A stretch of DNA of 34,971 bases, taken from positions 1 through 34,971 of the forward strand of contig JAHQVK010000072.1 in the NCBI GenBank assembly GCA_019634385.1, read 5' to 3'. The position numbers and the translations under genes are program-made. Below the pieces are notes generated by a model, which was given only the letters and a program-made list of their open reading frames with translations, ran no database searches and was not told where the DNA came from. The stretch is from Myxococcales bacterium. Lineage in GTDB: Bacteria > Myxococcota > Kuafuiibacteriia > Kuafuiibacteriales > Kuafuiibacteriaceae. Shown here in pieces: positions 26,563 through 34,862 of the stretch; within the stretch, counting starts at the first letter, position 1; each line of letters opens with the position of its first letter.

Positions 26563-28329
26563 TCAACCGAGCTCTTCCTCATCAAAGGCCATCATGTGAG
26601 CACCACCACTACGAATAATTTCGACAAGGCCATGTCGTTCAGGAAGAATCTGGCTGATAAAATAGCGTGCCGTACGGACTTTTGTCTCTGAATAAGCATC
26701 ACTGTCGCGAAGAGCCTGGCGAACCTGAATGTTCCACATGAAGGTTAGGGTAGTGAGGCCAAAGAGCTTGAGATAGTTTGCTGCCACCGCCGCAACTTCC
26801 TCTGGGTCCGACATACCCTTGGTCGCCAACTCCATGGTCACTGCAGTAAGTTCCTTACTGGTAGCTTTCAGTGCGGTGGTAAACTCTTCCATGCCAGCAA
26901 CTTCTTTTGTCTCTCGCAGAAAGTTTGTTATCTGGCTTTGGAAAGATTGAAGTAGTCGGCCACCAGCTTTAGGCAACTTTCTACCTACAAGGTCTAATGC
27001 CTGAATTCCGTTGGTTCCCTCGTATATCATAGCAATGCGTACATCACGCATATACTGTTCGATCGACCAGTCTTTGGTGTAGCCAGAACCACCACAAACT
27101 TGCATAGCAAGACTGGTGTTGTAAAAGCCACGCTCCGTTCCATAGGACTTCATCACCGGCGTTAGTAACGCAACGATATCATCAGCCTCTTGTCTCACCG
27201 ACTCTTCTGGGTGCTTTCTGGAGAGATCCAAATGTAGCGCAATATAGAATGCGAGCGTCCTCAATGCTTCATTGGTACTCTTTTGATCAAGGAGCATACG
27301 TCGAACATCGGGGTGCACCAAAATAGTGTCGGCAGAAGCTGATGAGTCTTGGCGCGAGGGATTGAGTGATCGACTTTGACGCCGGTCTTTCGCAAAAGCC
27401 ACAGCGGTTTGATAAGCGATCTCTCCGGCCGAGATACCTTCCAACCCAACGTGTAGTCGAGCCTGGTTCATCATGACAAACATGGTGCGCATACCCTTAT
27501 GGGGTTGCCCAACCAGATAGCCCTCAGATGCCTCCATATCGATCACACACGTAGGTGAAGCATTTATGCCCATCTTATGCTCAATACCAGTGCATCGAAC
27601 ATTATTAGGGGTACCATCCATCTTGAACTTAGGAACCAAGAAGCATGATATGCCCTTGATACCTTCCGGCGCATCAGGAAGTCGGGCGAGAACCAAATGG
27701 ATGATATTCTCGGTTAAGTCTTGCTCGCCAAAGGTGATCCATATCTTTGTGCCTGTAAGAAGATAATGGTCTCCCTCTGGCATCGCTTTGGTACGAACCA
27801 GACCAAGGTCCGTCCCACACTGCGGCTCCGTCAGACACATTGTACCCGCCCACTCTCCACTGACCAGCTTGGGCAAATAGTCTCTCATCTGCTGCTCTGA
27901 GCCATGCTTTTCAAGAGCGTGGACCAAACCGAGGGTTAAGCCAGGGCACATCATCAGCGACTTGTTGCAGGACATCGCCATTTCACTCATGCCGATGCTC
28001 ACCGTCTCCGGAGCCCCAGAGCCACCGAACTCTTCTTCGGAGGTCAGCCCAACAAATCCGTTCTCGACGAGCTTTTGATAAACTTCTCGGAAGCCTTTTG
28101 GTGTGGTAACGGCGCCGGTTTCCGGGTCCCACTTGACTCCTTCCGAATCTCCAAGCCGATTAAGAGGTAAGAGCTCACGCTCTGCAAACGCACCACCCTG
28201 ATCTAGCAAAGCTAAGACTGTATCCTGATCGTAGTTCTGAAATGCCTCCAGGCTGGCAATACGTTCACTATACCCAAGTGCATCGAGGTTGAATCGCATA
28301 TCTCTGAGCGGTGCTTTGTAGACTTGCAT
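26563..28329 (-). CDS. Acyl-CoA dehydrogenase (DmdC/FadE-type, with N- and C-terminal extra domains)
   Basis: The frame reaches 28365, but ATG 28329 has GGAGG 8 nt upstream and gives the family-typical MQVYKAPLRDMRFNL, so 588 residues. The N-terminal YKAPLRDM segment and the ~130-residue C-terminal extension mark the long acyl-CoA dehydrogenase subgroup (PF12418 and PF12806 type) that includes DmdC, the methylmercaptopropionyl-CoA dehydrogenase. The FAD-binding middle domain shows CLTEPQCGTDLG and GTKIWIT. The catalytic glutamate is expected in IYEGTNGIQALDL (Glu437 from this start). Reaction: alpha,beta-dehydrogenation of an acyl-CoA thioester with electrons passed to ETF, in the cytosol. 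Chain length or substrate cannot be told. No ETF or other beta-oxidation gene is adjacent. Its closeness to the giant TPR gene and a desaturase may reflect lipid metabolism. Confidence 0.92.
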   Translation of the reverse strand: MQVYKAPLRDMRFNLDALGYSERIASLEAFQNYDQDTVLALLDQGGAFAERELLPLNRLGDSEGVKWDPETGAVTTPKGFREVYQKLVENGFVGLTSEEEFGGSGAPETVSIGMSEMAMSCNKSLMMCPGLTLGLVHALEKHGSEQQMRDYLPKLVSGEWAGTMCLTEPQCGTDLGLVRTKAMPEGDHYLLTGTKIWITFGEQDLTENIIHLVLARLPDAPEGIKGISCFLVPKFKMDGTPNNVRCTGIEHKMGINASPTCVIDMEASEGYLVGQPHKGMRTMFVMMNQARLHVGLEGISAGEIAYQTAVAFAKDRRQSRSLNPSRQDSSASADTILVHPDVRRMLLDQKSTNEALRTLAFYIALHLDLSRKHPEESVRQEADDIVALLTPVMKSYGTERGFYNTSLAMQVCGGSGYTKDWSIEQYMRDVRIAMIYEGTNGIQALDLVGRKLPKAGGRLLQSFQSQITNFLRETKEVAGMEEFTTALKATSKELTAVTMELATKGMSDPEEVAAVAANYLKLFGLTTLTFMWNIQVRQALRDSDAYSETKVRTARYFISQILPERHGLVEIIRSGGAHMMAFDEEELG

Positions 28330-28337
28330 CTCTAACT

Positions 28338-28342
28338 CCTCC
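28338..28342 (-). promoter_or_regulatory. Ribosome binding site deciding the acyl-CoA dehydrogenase start
   Basis: GGAGG on the minus strand, 8 nt before ATG 28329, inside the longer open frame that reaches 28365. It supports the shorter protein. Confidence 0.7.
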
Positions 28343-28536
28343 CTATCTTCACTGGTGAGCTCCACCAGCTGAATGAGCCACCATTCACTTTGTCGAATTG
28401 GTGCGAATTGATCAAGTCGGATTGTGACTGAGCGGTTGGTACTAGTCTTTTAAATCATCGACCGTAGCCGCATTGAGTCGTACGACATTTGTACGCATAT
28501 GTTGGCCCGCCATGAACGAGCGGCTATGACACATAC
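28343..28536. promoter_or_regulatory. Divergent promoter region between acyl-CoA dehydrogenase and threonine synthase
   Basis: About 190 bp must hold promoters for both directions. It contains a perfect 10-bp palindrome GTCGTACGAC at 28477-28486, a possible operator, some 50 bp before the threonine synthase start. No -35/-10 boxes could be assigned with confidence. Confidence 0.35.
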
Positions 28537-29835
28537 GTGCGGTTCTTCAGCACTCGAAACCCTCAACATCATACCTCCCTCACGGTTGCGCTGGGGGAAG
28601 GTCTTGCGCCTGATGGTGGTTTGTATATTCCGGAGCAGTTACCAAAAATTACCAATACTTCAGGGGAACCGGCTCAGCTTCATCAAGAGGCTTATCGGTT
28701 TCTTGCACCCTTTTTTCAGGACGACGCCTTGCTGGATCATCTGGCCAGCATATGTGAGGAATCATTTACTTTTCCGCTTCCTCTCCGGCCGGTAGCGGAC
28801 AACAATCGCATCCTCGAGCTATTTCACGGACCAACCGCGGCATTTAAAGACTTTGGTGCACGATTTCTTTCTGCGTGTTTCGCTCACATAGCGCTTCAAC
28901 CATCAGCGCTGGGCCCACCTTCACCGCGCACCATTCTGGTCGCGACATCCGGGGACACTGGGGGAGCTGTAGCTTCTGCTTTTGCTCACCGACCGGACCA
29001 TCAAGTGTGGATTCTCTTTCCTGAGGGCGGTGTATCACCTCTTCAGGAAGCTCAACTCACTTCGTGGGGAAGCCAAGTCTTCGCTTTTGCCGTCGACGGC
29101 AGTTTTGACGACTGTCAGCGCATAGCAAAGGAGGCATTTCTCCGCTCGGATTTGAGAAATGATTTTCAGCTCACCAGCGCAAATAGTATTAACATCGGTC
29201 GGTTACTTCCGCAGGCTTCGTACTTATGGGCAGCAGCCCAACAGCACTGGTCTGCTTACAAAAAACCGATGAAAGTTATTGTTCCGACCGGAAACCTTGG
29301 GCATGGCCTCGCGGCTCTGTGGGCCCAATCCACTGGAGCCCCCATTGAGGATATTGTGTTTGCTCTTAATGCAAACCGATCAGTGCTTGATTACCTAGTG
29401 GATGGCTCAGTGACAGCAAGGCCCACGATTCGAACCCTCGCCAACGCAATGGATGTATCCCTTCCCAGTAATCTCGAGCGCCTAAAAGCCATGAAGCCTC
29501 CCGTGGAGCATATCCGTGCATTCAGCTTCAACGATGTGGAGATCAGTGACGGGCTTCGGCGTTCTGAGAAACAATGGGGCACCGTAGTGTGTCCCCACAC
29601 CGCTTGTGCTTTTCTCGCGCGTGAAGCGCTCGGTACCGACGGTTGGACCATCCTCGCCACCGCTCATCCCGCCAAATTTAGGTCAATTGTTGAACCATTG
29701 GTTGATCAACCGATACCTACTCCGACCAGCCTTGCTGAAATACTCGAACGAAGCCAACGCAAGATCGTCATTGAGCCGACGCTCGATAGCCTCATCAACG
29801 GAATTCAGCGTGCCCGGTCTTCAACAAGGTCATAG
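28537..29835 (+). CDS. thrC: Threonine synthase
   Basis: 432 residues with a GTG start (MRFFSTRNPQ), matching the E. coli-type enzyme of about 430 residues. The PLP lysine is Lys104 in FHGPTAAFKDFGARF. The phosphate-binding loop is SGDTGGA (138-144). SANSINIGRLLPQ and PTGNLGHG are also conserved. It converts O-phospho-L-homoserine to L-threonine in the cytosol. No homoserine kinase or homoserine dehydrogenase gene is next to it; instead a methyltransferase gene follows after 7 bp, so the two are probably co-transcribed. There is no clear Shine-Dalgarno, so the start rests on the family's conserved N-terminus. Confidence 0.95.
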   Translation: MRFFSTRNPQHHTSLTVALGEGLAPDGGLYIPEQLPKITNTSGEPAQLHQEAYRFLAPFFQDDALLDHLASICEESFTFPLPLRPVADNNRILELFHGPTAAFKDFGARFLSACFAHIALQPSALGPPSPRTILVATSGDTGGAVASAFAHRPDHQVWILFPEGGVSPLQEAQLTSWGSQVFAFAVDGSFDDCQRIAKEAFLRSDLRNDFQLTSANSINIGRLLPQASYLWAAAQQHWSAYKKPMKVIVPTGNLGHGLAALWAQSTGAPIEDIVFALNANRSVLDYLVDGSVTARPTIRTLANAMDVSLPSNLERLKAMKPPVEHIRAFSFNDVEISDGLRRSEKQWGTVVCPHTACAFLAREALGTDGWTILATAHPAKFRSIVEPLVDQPIPTPTSLAEILERSQRKIVIEPTLDSLINGIQRARSSTRS

Positions 29836-29842
29836 ATAGAAG

Positions 29843-30661
29843 ATGGTTGAGAAAATATCATCACATGCCAGCATTTCAGCCCGAGCAGTCTGCTTATGCC
29901 GAGCATTGGAAAGCACCCAACCTTCGGGTTCTCGACAGCTATTAGATGTTTTCGCTAAGTATTTTCTCACAGAAATCGAGCGACTCACCCTGCGATCCGT
30001 AGCTAATTGGGGTACCCGCTGGATAGAAATAGCGTCCCAAGGCCTGTACCAAGAAGTCATTAGACGACATGCAACTACTGATAGTTGGCTCGAAGAAGCC
30101 TTAGGCTCCGGTATACAAAACCTTATTATACTAGGCGCCGGCTACGACAGCCGAGGCTGGCGATTTGCCCGACCCGGTCTGAGAACTATTGAACTAGACC
30201 AGGCAGCAACCCAAACCCACAAGAGGCAGTGTCTGAAGCGGTTCGTGACTAAATTTCCGGAGGCTCAAGTTGAATTGAGCCCCGTAGATTTCCGATTTTC
30301 AAGTTGGCCTGACGTACTGCCATCATTTACCCAGTCTTCAGTGGTCATTTGGGAGGGTGTGACTATGTACTTAAGTCGAGAGGAAGTTATTGCTACCGCC
30401 CATACACTCGCCGGTAAGTTGGGTCGTGGTACAGAAGTAATTGTGGACGTGCTCCTCCCAAATGCCCCCATGAGAGGCACATCATCGCCAACCCGACTTG
30501 GTTTGGGAGTCCTCGGCGAAAAACTCAAATGGTTCCTCCCTCTCCATGAAGCACCTTCATTTTTTGAGCCCTTAGGGTTCAAAGTCAGCCAATTGTTGGA
30601 ACTGGGAGACCAACCAACCGGCCCCAGTCACATCGGCCTCATCCGGCTTTCTCGCCTCTAG
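29843..30661 (+). CDS. SAM-dependent methyltransferase, LCMT/TIGR00027-like family
   Basis: 272 residues. Motif I is ILGAGYDSRGWR (96-107), followed by the acidic IELDQ (116-120) that should bind the ribose of S-adenosylmethionine. EGVTMYL (171-177) is the characteristic later motif of the leucine carboxyl methyltransferase-like family (PF04072). Family members methylate carboxyl groups of proteins or small molecules; many bacterial ones are of unknown substrate. The gene follows threonine synthase by 7 bp. Its TAG stop overlaps the TAG of the convergent TPR gene in a shared CTAG, leaving no room for a terminator. The Shine-Dalgarno is weak (AGAAG). Confidence 0.87.
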   Translation: MVEKISSHASISARAVCLCRALESTQPSGSRQLLDVFAKYFLTEIERLTLRSVANWGTRWIEIASQGLYQEVIRRHATTDSWLEEALGSGIQNLIILGAGYDSRGWRFARPGLRTIELDQAATQTHKRQCLKRFVTKFPEAQVELSPVDFRFSSWPDVLPSFTQSSVVIWEGVTMYLSREEVIATAHTLAGKLGRGTEVIVDVLLPNAPMRGTSSPTRLGLGVLGEKLKWFLPLHEAPSFFEPLGFKVSQLLELGDQPTGPSHIGLIRLSRL

Positions 30662-31761
30662 TTGCTATTTAGCCACGCACTCTCAACTTTCTTCCTGAAT
30701 GAGGCATCCGACGCAAGTAACTGTGCTACTCCTGGAAGGTTCTCAAACTCATTCTTTGCAAGGTGGTTGGTTAGTCCAGAACGTAGAGCCAAAGAAAGAT
30801 CGTTGATGGCCGTTGACTGATCACCCATCTGCAAAACAGCTAGACCATGATTAACCGCGGCAAATGGGTGAGCCGGTACCAAGTCAAGCGCTCGAGCCGC
30901 CGCCGCCGCCGCCGCCCCCGCCGCCGCTGCACCCAACGCTAACTCTGCAGCAACCACGTGAAGATCGGCTCGTAAGCGAACGGGATAGCGACCTTTGCCC
31001 AGCAGACCTAAACCGCGCTTAACCGCCGCCCGAGCGGGCGAAGGTTGACCGTTCACAACGTAGATTGTCGCCCGTTCCAACTCAATTCGAGCGGAATGGA
31101 TCCGGTCTTTTTTTACCAGAGCCTGGGCGGTCGCCAGGGTTTGGAGTGCACCGGCGGCATCACCCACCTCAAGGCGTTCCCGAGCTTCAGCCATTAGCGG
31201 TGCTACGCGTATCTCGCGCTTTGCGCCATCGGAACCAAACTTAGCTAGTATCCGAGCTCGTTCCATTTCCAAAGCGTTATCCCCCGGCCGCAAACGCGAC
31301 GCCCTTTCATAGGCCCTGACCGCTAGCAAACCATTGCGCAATCGAACTTCCACTCTTCCTAGCGCTATCCATAAGAAAGCTTCATTCGGGTAACTAGAAA
31401 CCGCCCGGAGTAAGGTCCTACGGGCCTGCTCTACCTCCGCCCGTTCAAGCTCAAGTGACGCCAAAAATCGCCAAGCACTGACTGGGCCCCCTACACTGCC
31501 CAAGCAACGCCGCAGCAAGCGGATCGACTCTTCTGGTTGGCTCATCATCTCGAAATGCTCCGCGGCCGCAACCCACTCCACTGAGGAAGCACAGGGTTCG
31601 GTGGAATCCGGTGCTGAGTTCATCTGAGGCTGTTTACCCTCCGGACGAGCAGACGTTTGAAGAGGTGCCGACCGCTGTGATTCAGATGGGGCGGTTGCGC
31701 ATCTTGCTGTGAGCAGCGAAAGACATAAGATCCGAAGGGAGAACAACCATCTGTTCCGCAT
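30658..31761 (-). CDS. TPR-containing putative lipoprotein/exported protein
   Basis: The frame reaches ATG 31800, but ATG 31761 gives a typical export signal (MRNRWLFSLRILCLSLLTARC), so 367 residues. The Cys of LTARC is a possible lipidation site, although Arg at -1 is unusual; plain cleavage cannot be excluded. A Pro/Ser/Gln-rich linker follows, then TPR helices across about 60-345 (AWRFLASLELERAEVEQARR; AFLWIALGRVEVRLRNGLLA; FAAVNHGLAVLQMGDQSTAI). One helix is an alanine tract made of repeated GCG codons. Role unknown; exported TPR proteins often assemble envelope complexes. No Shine-Dalgarno is clear. NagZ is encoded upstream on the same strand across a gap of about 140 bp. Confidence 0.75.
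   Translation of the reverse strand: MRNRWLFSLRILCLSLLTARCATAPSESQRSAPLQTSARPEGKQPQMNSAPDSTEPCASSVEWVAAAEHFEMMSQPEESIRLLRRCLGSVGGPVSAWRFLASLELERAEVEQARRTLLRAVSSYPNEAFLWIALGRVEVRLRNGLLAVRAYERASRLRPGDNALEMERARILAKFGSDGAKREIRVAPLMAEARERLEVGDAAGALQTLATAQALVKKDRIHSARIELERATIYVVNGQPSPARAAVKRGLGLLGKGRYPVRLRADLHVVAAELALGAAAAGAAAAAAARALDLVPAHPFAAVNHGLAVLQMGDQSTAINDLSLALRSGLTNHLAKNEFENLPGVAQLLASDASFRKKVESAWLNSN
30895..30929 (+). repeat. GCC trinucleotide microsatellite inside the TPR gene
   Basis: A run of six GCC units, one CCC and two more GCC units, ending in GCT. On the minus strand it encodes an alanine/glycine tract (AAAAGAAAAAAA) in a TPR helix. Slippage would change length by whole codons and keep the frame. 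Confidence 0.8.
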
Positions 31762-31897
31762 CAAGGCATATATAACATTAGTGCCAAAAAAGTGGGTCAT
31801 ACATGGCGACTACCGACTCGTTAACCCTCGGCGTTTGCAATCAATCCATCACCTGTCCCTCCCAGGACACGGGACCCGAAGCAAAAACACCAGATAT

Positions 31898-33022
31898 TTA
31901 TCCCAAGCTCTCCGTAGGATCCGGACCGCCAGGTACTGACCGGGGACTGTTGATATCAATGTTATTCATGAGCGTTTGATATTTTTTCTGTGGAAACATC
32001 TGAGAGATATCCGAAGGCACTGCGGCAGTCCGGACATAACGCGACTTCATAGCCAACACTCTCGCGATGCTTCGTTGCACTTGCTGGGGATTCAAACGCT
32101 TGTCCGTCACCGCTTCGATCACCGTCTCGTGAGCTCTCTCGAGCAGTTCCGGGTGATGACAGATCAAAACTTGATCACATCCGGCAGCAATGGCCTGAAC
32201 GGCCGCCTCTGGAACGAAGTACTCATTGGCAATCGCTTTCATCTCCAGATCATCACTCACAATGACCCCGTCAAACCCGACACTCTCTCGCAGCAATCCA
32301 GTGACAATTTTGGGGGACAATGTCGCGGGCCAGTCCGGATCAAGCTGCGAGTAGACTACGTGAGCGGTCATCAGCAAAGCTACACCAGCCCGAGCAGCGG
32401 TCACAAATGGCGGAAGCTCAACTCGGTTTAGCCGCTCCCTGGAGTGTTCAAGCCTCGGAAGGTCGTAGTGGCTATCGAGCGTTGTATCCCCGTGACCTGG
32501 GAAGTGTTTGCCGCAGGCAGCTATACCTTCGGATTGGATTCCTTGGATAAATGCGGAACCCATCTGGCAAACTACGTCGACCTCAGACGAAAAAGCTCGA
32601 TCGCCGATAACTGGGTTGGTGGGGTTACTGTCGACGTCCAGTACTGGTGCGTAGTTGAGATCAAACCCCATACGTCCGAGACTTTCCCCCAAGATAGCCC
32701 CAGCGAGCTCCGCCCACTTTGTGTTCCCTATAGAACCGACCGCCCGCATGGAGGGCAATTCAGGAAAAGGTGCTCTTAACCGTTGAACTCGCCCCCCCTC
32801 TTGGTCCACACCAATCATTAATGGTTGTTTTTGATTCAAGGCATGGAGTTCACGGTTGAGAGTTCGGGTATTCTCAAGGCCCATGGTTAGGTTCCGACTG
32901 AAAAGGATGACACCTCCGAGCTTGCCGAGACGTGCGAGACGGGCAAAGTCTTCAGGAACTACAGTTCCAGTGAAGCCGCCTATGAATAGCTGACCAATAT
33001 TTTGCCGAAGTGAGGACAACAC
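31898..33022 (-). CDS. nagZ: Beta-N-acetylhexosaminidase (glycoside hydrolase family 3)
   Basis: 374 residues from GTG 33022. The family signatures are GVDQEGGRVQRL (71-82), KHFPGHGDT (172-180, with the catalytic His177/Asp179 dyad) and IVSDDLEM (254-261, nucleophile Asp257). NagZ removes N-acetylglucosamine from GlcNAc-anhydromuropeptides during peptidoglycan recycling; in several Gram-negatives its product induces AmpC beta-lactamase. There is no signal peptide, so it is cytosolic as in other NagZ proteins. A ~45-residue polar C-terminal tail (including KKYQTLMNNIDINSPR) exceeds the usual length of about 340. It is divergent from dacB with only 75 bp between starts. The Shine-Dalgarno is weak. 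Confidence 0.93.
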   Translation of the reverse strand: MLSSLRQNIGQLFIGGFTGTVVPEDFARLARLGKLGGVILFSRNLTMGLENTRTLNRELHALNQKQPLMIGVDQEGGRVQRLRAPFPELPSMRAVGSIGNTKWAELAGAILGESLGRMGFDLNYAPVLDVDSNPTNPVIGDRAFSSEVDVVCQMGSAFIQGIQSEGIAACGKHFPGHGDTTLDSHYDLPRLEHSRERLNRVELPPFVTAARAGVALLMTAHVVYSQLDPDWPATLSPKIVTGLLRESVGFDGVIVSDDLEMKAIANEYFVPEAAVQAIAAGCDQVLICHHPELLERAHETVIEAVTDKRLNPQQVQRSIARVLAMKSRYVRTAAVPSDISQMFPQKKYQTLMNNIDINSPRSVPGGPDPTESLG

Positions 33023-33097
33023 TTATTACTTTATCCAAACTTATGACAGGAAGCGAGATTTCTGTCGGTTTAGCAACCGGATTGATTTGAGACCGCA
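33023..33097. promoter_or_regulatory. Divergent promoter interval nagZ/dacB
   Basis: 75 bp separate the two start codons, so both promoters must lie here or partly inside the genes. No box or operator was recognised. Confidence 0.3.
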
Positions 33098-34621
33098 ATG
33101 ACCTTTCCCCATATGCTTAAGCAATATCTTGTCATTTTCTTCGTTTTCGGTGAGTTTGTTGCGGGCATCAGCTATGCGGCTCTAGCAGATACCTCGGATC
33201 CTACACCGCTAGACCGCGAGCTCCGGTCGGTGCTGAATAGCCCTGTCCTGGAGAGGGTACTGACTGGGGTACACGTCCGCCGCTTGAGCGATGGCAAAAC
33301 ACTGTTTTCCCATAACGGTCGCCGACTGTTTAACCCCGCGTCCAATATGAAGCTACTCACCACCGCCGCAGCGTTGTGGTATCTAGGTCCATCCTACCGC
33401 TTCCGCACCCAAGTACGGCGTTCTCGTGCTATGGCTGGTCGTACCGTAAAGGGTGATTTATATGTAGAAGCCCGTGGTGATCCTACCCTCACCACAGAGA
33501 ATCTTTTTGGTCTTGCGAATCAGATCGCGCTTGCTGGGGTATCTGCAGTTCAAGGTAATCTTGTAATCGATGATACGTTTTTTGATCAGGTGACCGAGGG
33601 ACCGGGTTGGGATCAAGAGGTTGGTGATCACGCATACAACGCACCGATCAGCGCCTTTTCTGTCAATTTCAATACCTTTGTTGCCCGGGTCATCCCCGGT
33701 GATCGCCCAGGGGCGCGGGCCAAGATCTCGCTCTGGCCACCGGTAGAAAGTCTCTCCAGCGAAGTCACTGCCGTGACTCGAGGTAAGAATACCCGCACAA
33801 GGTTATGGTTTGGAACCTCACGGCGCCCAGATGACGGTGTTCGCATTACAGTGCGCGGGCATATCGCAAAAGATGATACCAGAGGTCGATCGCTACGCAG
33901 ACGCATCCATAAACCCACACAATTTGCCGGGGAAGCGCTCAGATATCTTCTCAAGATCAGAGGCGTGAAAATAGAGGGTAAAATTGTCCAAGCAAGTATC
34001 GACGAGCAGCGTACCACGCTGGTCGCAAGGAGAGTTTCTAGACCGCTGGGAGCCATAGTTTCAACACTCAATAAGTACTCAAACAACTTCATCGCTGAGC
34101 AGATTCTAAAAACCTTAGCTGCAGAGGTTGAAGGTCGACCAGGGACATGGGAAAAAGGTCAAATAGTTCTCAAGCGATTTCTTTCGGAAATCGGAATCAA
34201 ACCCAACCGTGTAGTCCTAGGCAATGGTTCTGGACTAAACGATGTGAATCGCTTAACCCCCGAGCAAATAACGCATATTCTTCAAGTCATGCATTCGCGA
34301 TTTGAGCTTGCCCCAGAGTATGTCTCTTCTTTAGGTGTGGCTGGGGAGTCCGGAACAATATCTGCCCGCTTTGAGGATACCGCTGCTGTTTCTCGGTTGC
34401 GAGCAAAAACCGGCACTCTAACCGGGGTGAGTGCGTTATCGGGGTACGTCGCCACCATCGATGATGAACTACTAGCGTTTTCCGTTATTATGAACAACTA
34501 TCGAGGCCGTGCTCGAACTATGTGGAATATCCAGGAGCGAATTGGAGCCATTTTAGCCCAACACCGATACCATGACGATTTGGCCACCACTTCTTCCTCG
34601 CCTAAGCTGGAGGCTCAATAG
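33098..34621 (+). CDS. dacB: D-alanyl-D-alanine carboxypeptidase/endopeptidase (PBP4, peptidase S13)
   Basis: 507 residues from ATG 33098; ATG 33113 is a possible shorter start. A signal peptide ends near AALA|DT (residue 30). The three penicillin-binding motifs are SNMK (82-85) in FNPASNMKLLTTAAAL, SNN (328-330) in LNKYSNNFIAEQ, and KTG (437-439). The long insert between the first two motifs is typical of family S13. The enzyme trims or cleaves cross-linked peptide side chains of peptidoglycan in the periplasm. Length matches the family (about 480-500). Divergence from nagZ groups it with cell-wall turnover. The last ~20 residues are a polar tail. Confidence 0.93.
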   Translation: MTFPHMLKQYLVIFFVFGEFVAGISYAALADTSDPTPLDRELRSVLNSPVLERVLTGVHVRRLSDGKTLFSHNGRRLFNPASNMKLLTTAAALWYLGPSYRFRTQVRRSRAMAGRTVKGDLYVEARGDPTLTTENLFGLANQIALAGVSAVQGNLVIDDTFFDQVTEGPGWDQEVGDHAYNAPISAFSVNFNTFVARVIPGDRPGARAKISLWPPVESLSSEVTAVTRGKNTRTRLWFGTSRRPDDGVRITVRGHIAKDDTRGRSLRRRIHKPTQFAGEALRYLLKIRGVKIEGKIVQASIDEQRTTLVARRVSRPLGAIVSTLNKYSNNFIAEQILKTLAAEVEGRPGTWEKGQIVLKRFLSEIGIKPNRVVLGNGSGLNDVNRLTPEQITHILQVMHSRFELAPEYVSSLGVAGESGTISARFEDTAAVSRLRAKTGTLTGVSALSGYVATIDDELLAFSVIMNNYRGRARTMWNIQERIGAILAQHRYHDDLATTSSSPKLEAQ

Positions 34622-34690
34622 GATATGACAAAGTAGCGAAAGGCCCTCTCCCTCACTCTCAGCACGGGTAGCTTGTAACTGAGAAGACTT
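34622..34690 (+). other. dacB 3' flank, no clear terminator
   Basis: The half-sites TCTCAG and CTGAGA are about 16 nt apart (around 34658-34685), but there is no U-run. No convincing intrinsic terminator is visible. Confidence 0.25.
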
Positions 34691-34743
34691 GGGGCGTGTC
34701 TTTACCCTCCGGCTGCGGAGATGACGTGGTTTTAAGACATGCC
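34691..34743 (+). repeat. R1 element copy C, internally deleted
   Basis: It begins GGGCGTGTCTTTACCC and the next ~20 bases match the start of R1 copies A and B. It then jumps to TTTTAAGACATGCC, which reads as an inverted R1 terminus, and meets CTAG at 34744-34747. Only about 53 bp remain. Its left 20 bp agree at 18 positions with the inverted right end of copy B. Confidence 0.6.
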
Positions 34744-34747
34744 CTAG

Positions 34748-34858
34748 CAGCCGGTTGATCTAGTCCTGCACGCATCTATCAGCCGGTCTTTCCGTGAAAC
34801 GTCCTGACCACGAAAAGCCGGGCTCGATAACTACACACCGGGCTAAATCAACCGGCTG
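34748..34858. mobile_element. R3 element with 16-bp terminal inverted repeats, between CTAG sites
   Basis: 111 bp. The left end is CAGCCGGTTGATCTAG and the inverted right end is CAGCCGGTTGATTTAG (15 of 16 identical). CTAG lies directly outside both ends (34744-34747 and 34859-34862). No coding capacity. A fragment of the same terminus is at 9707. It is probably non-autonomous. Confidence 0.65.
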
Positions 34859-34862
34859 CTAG

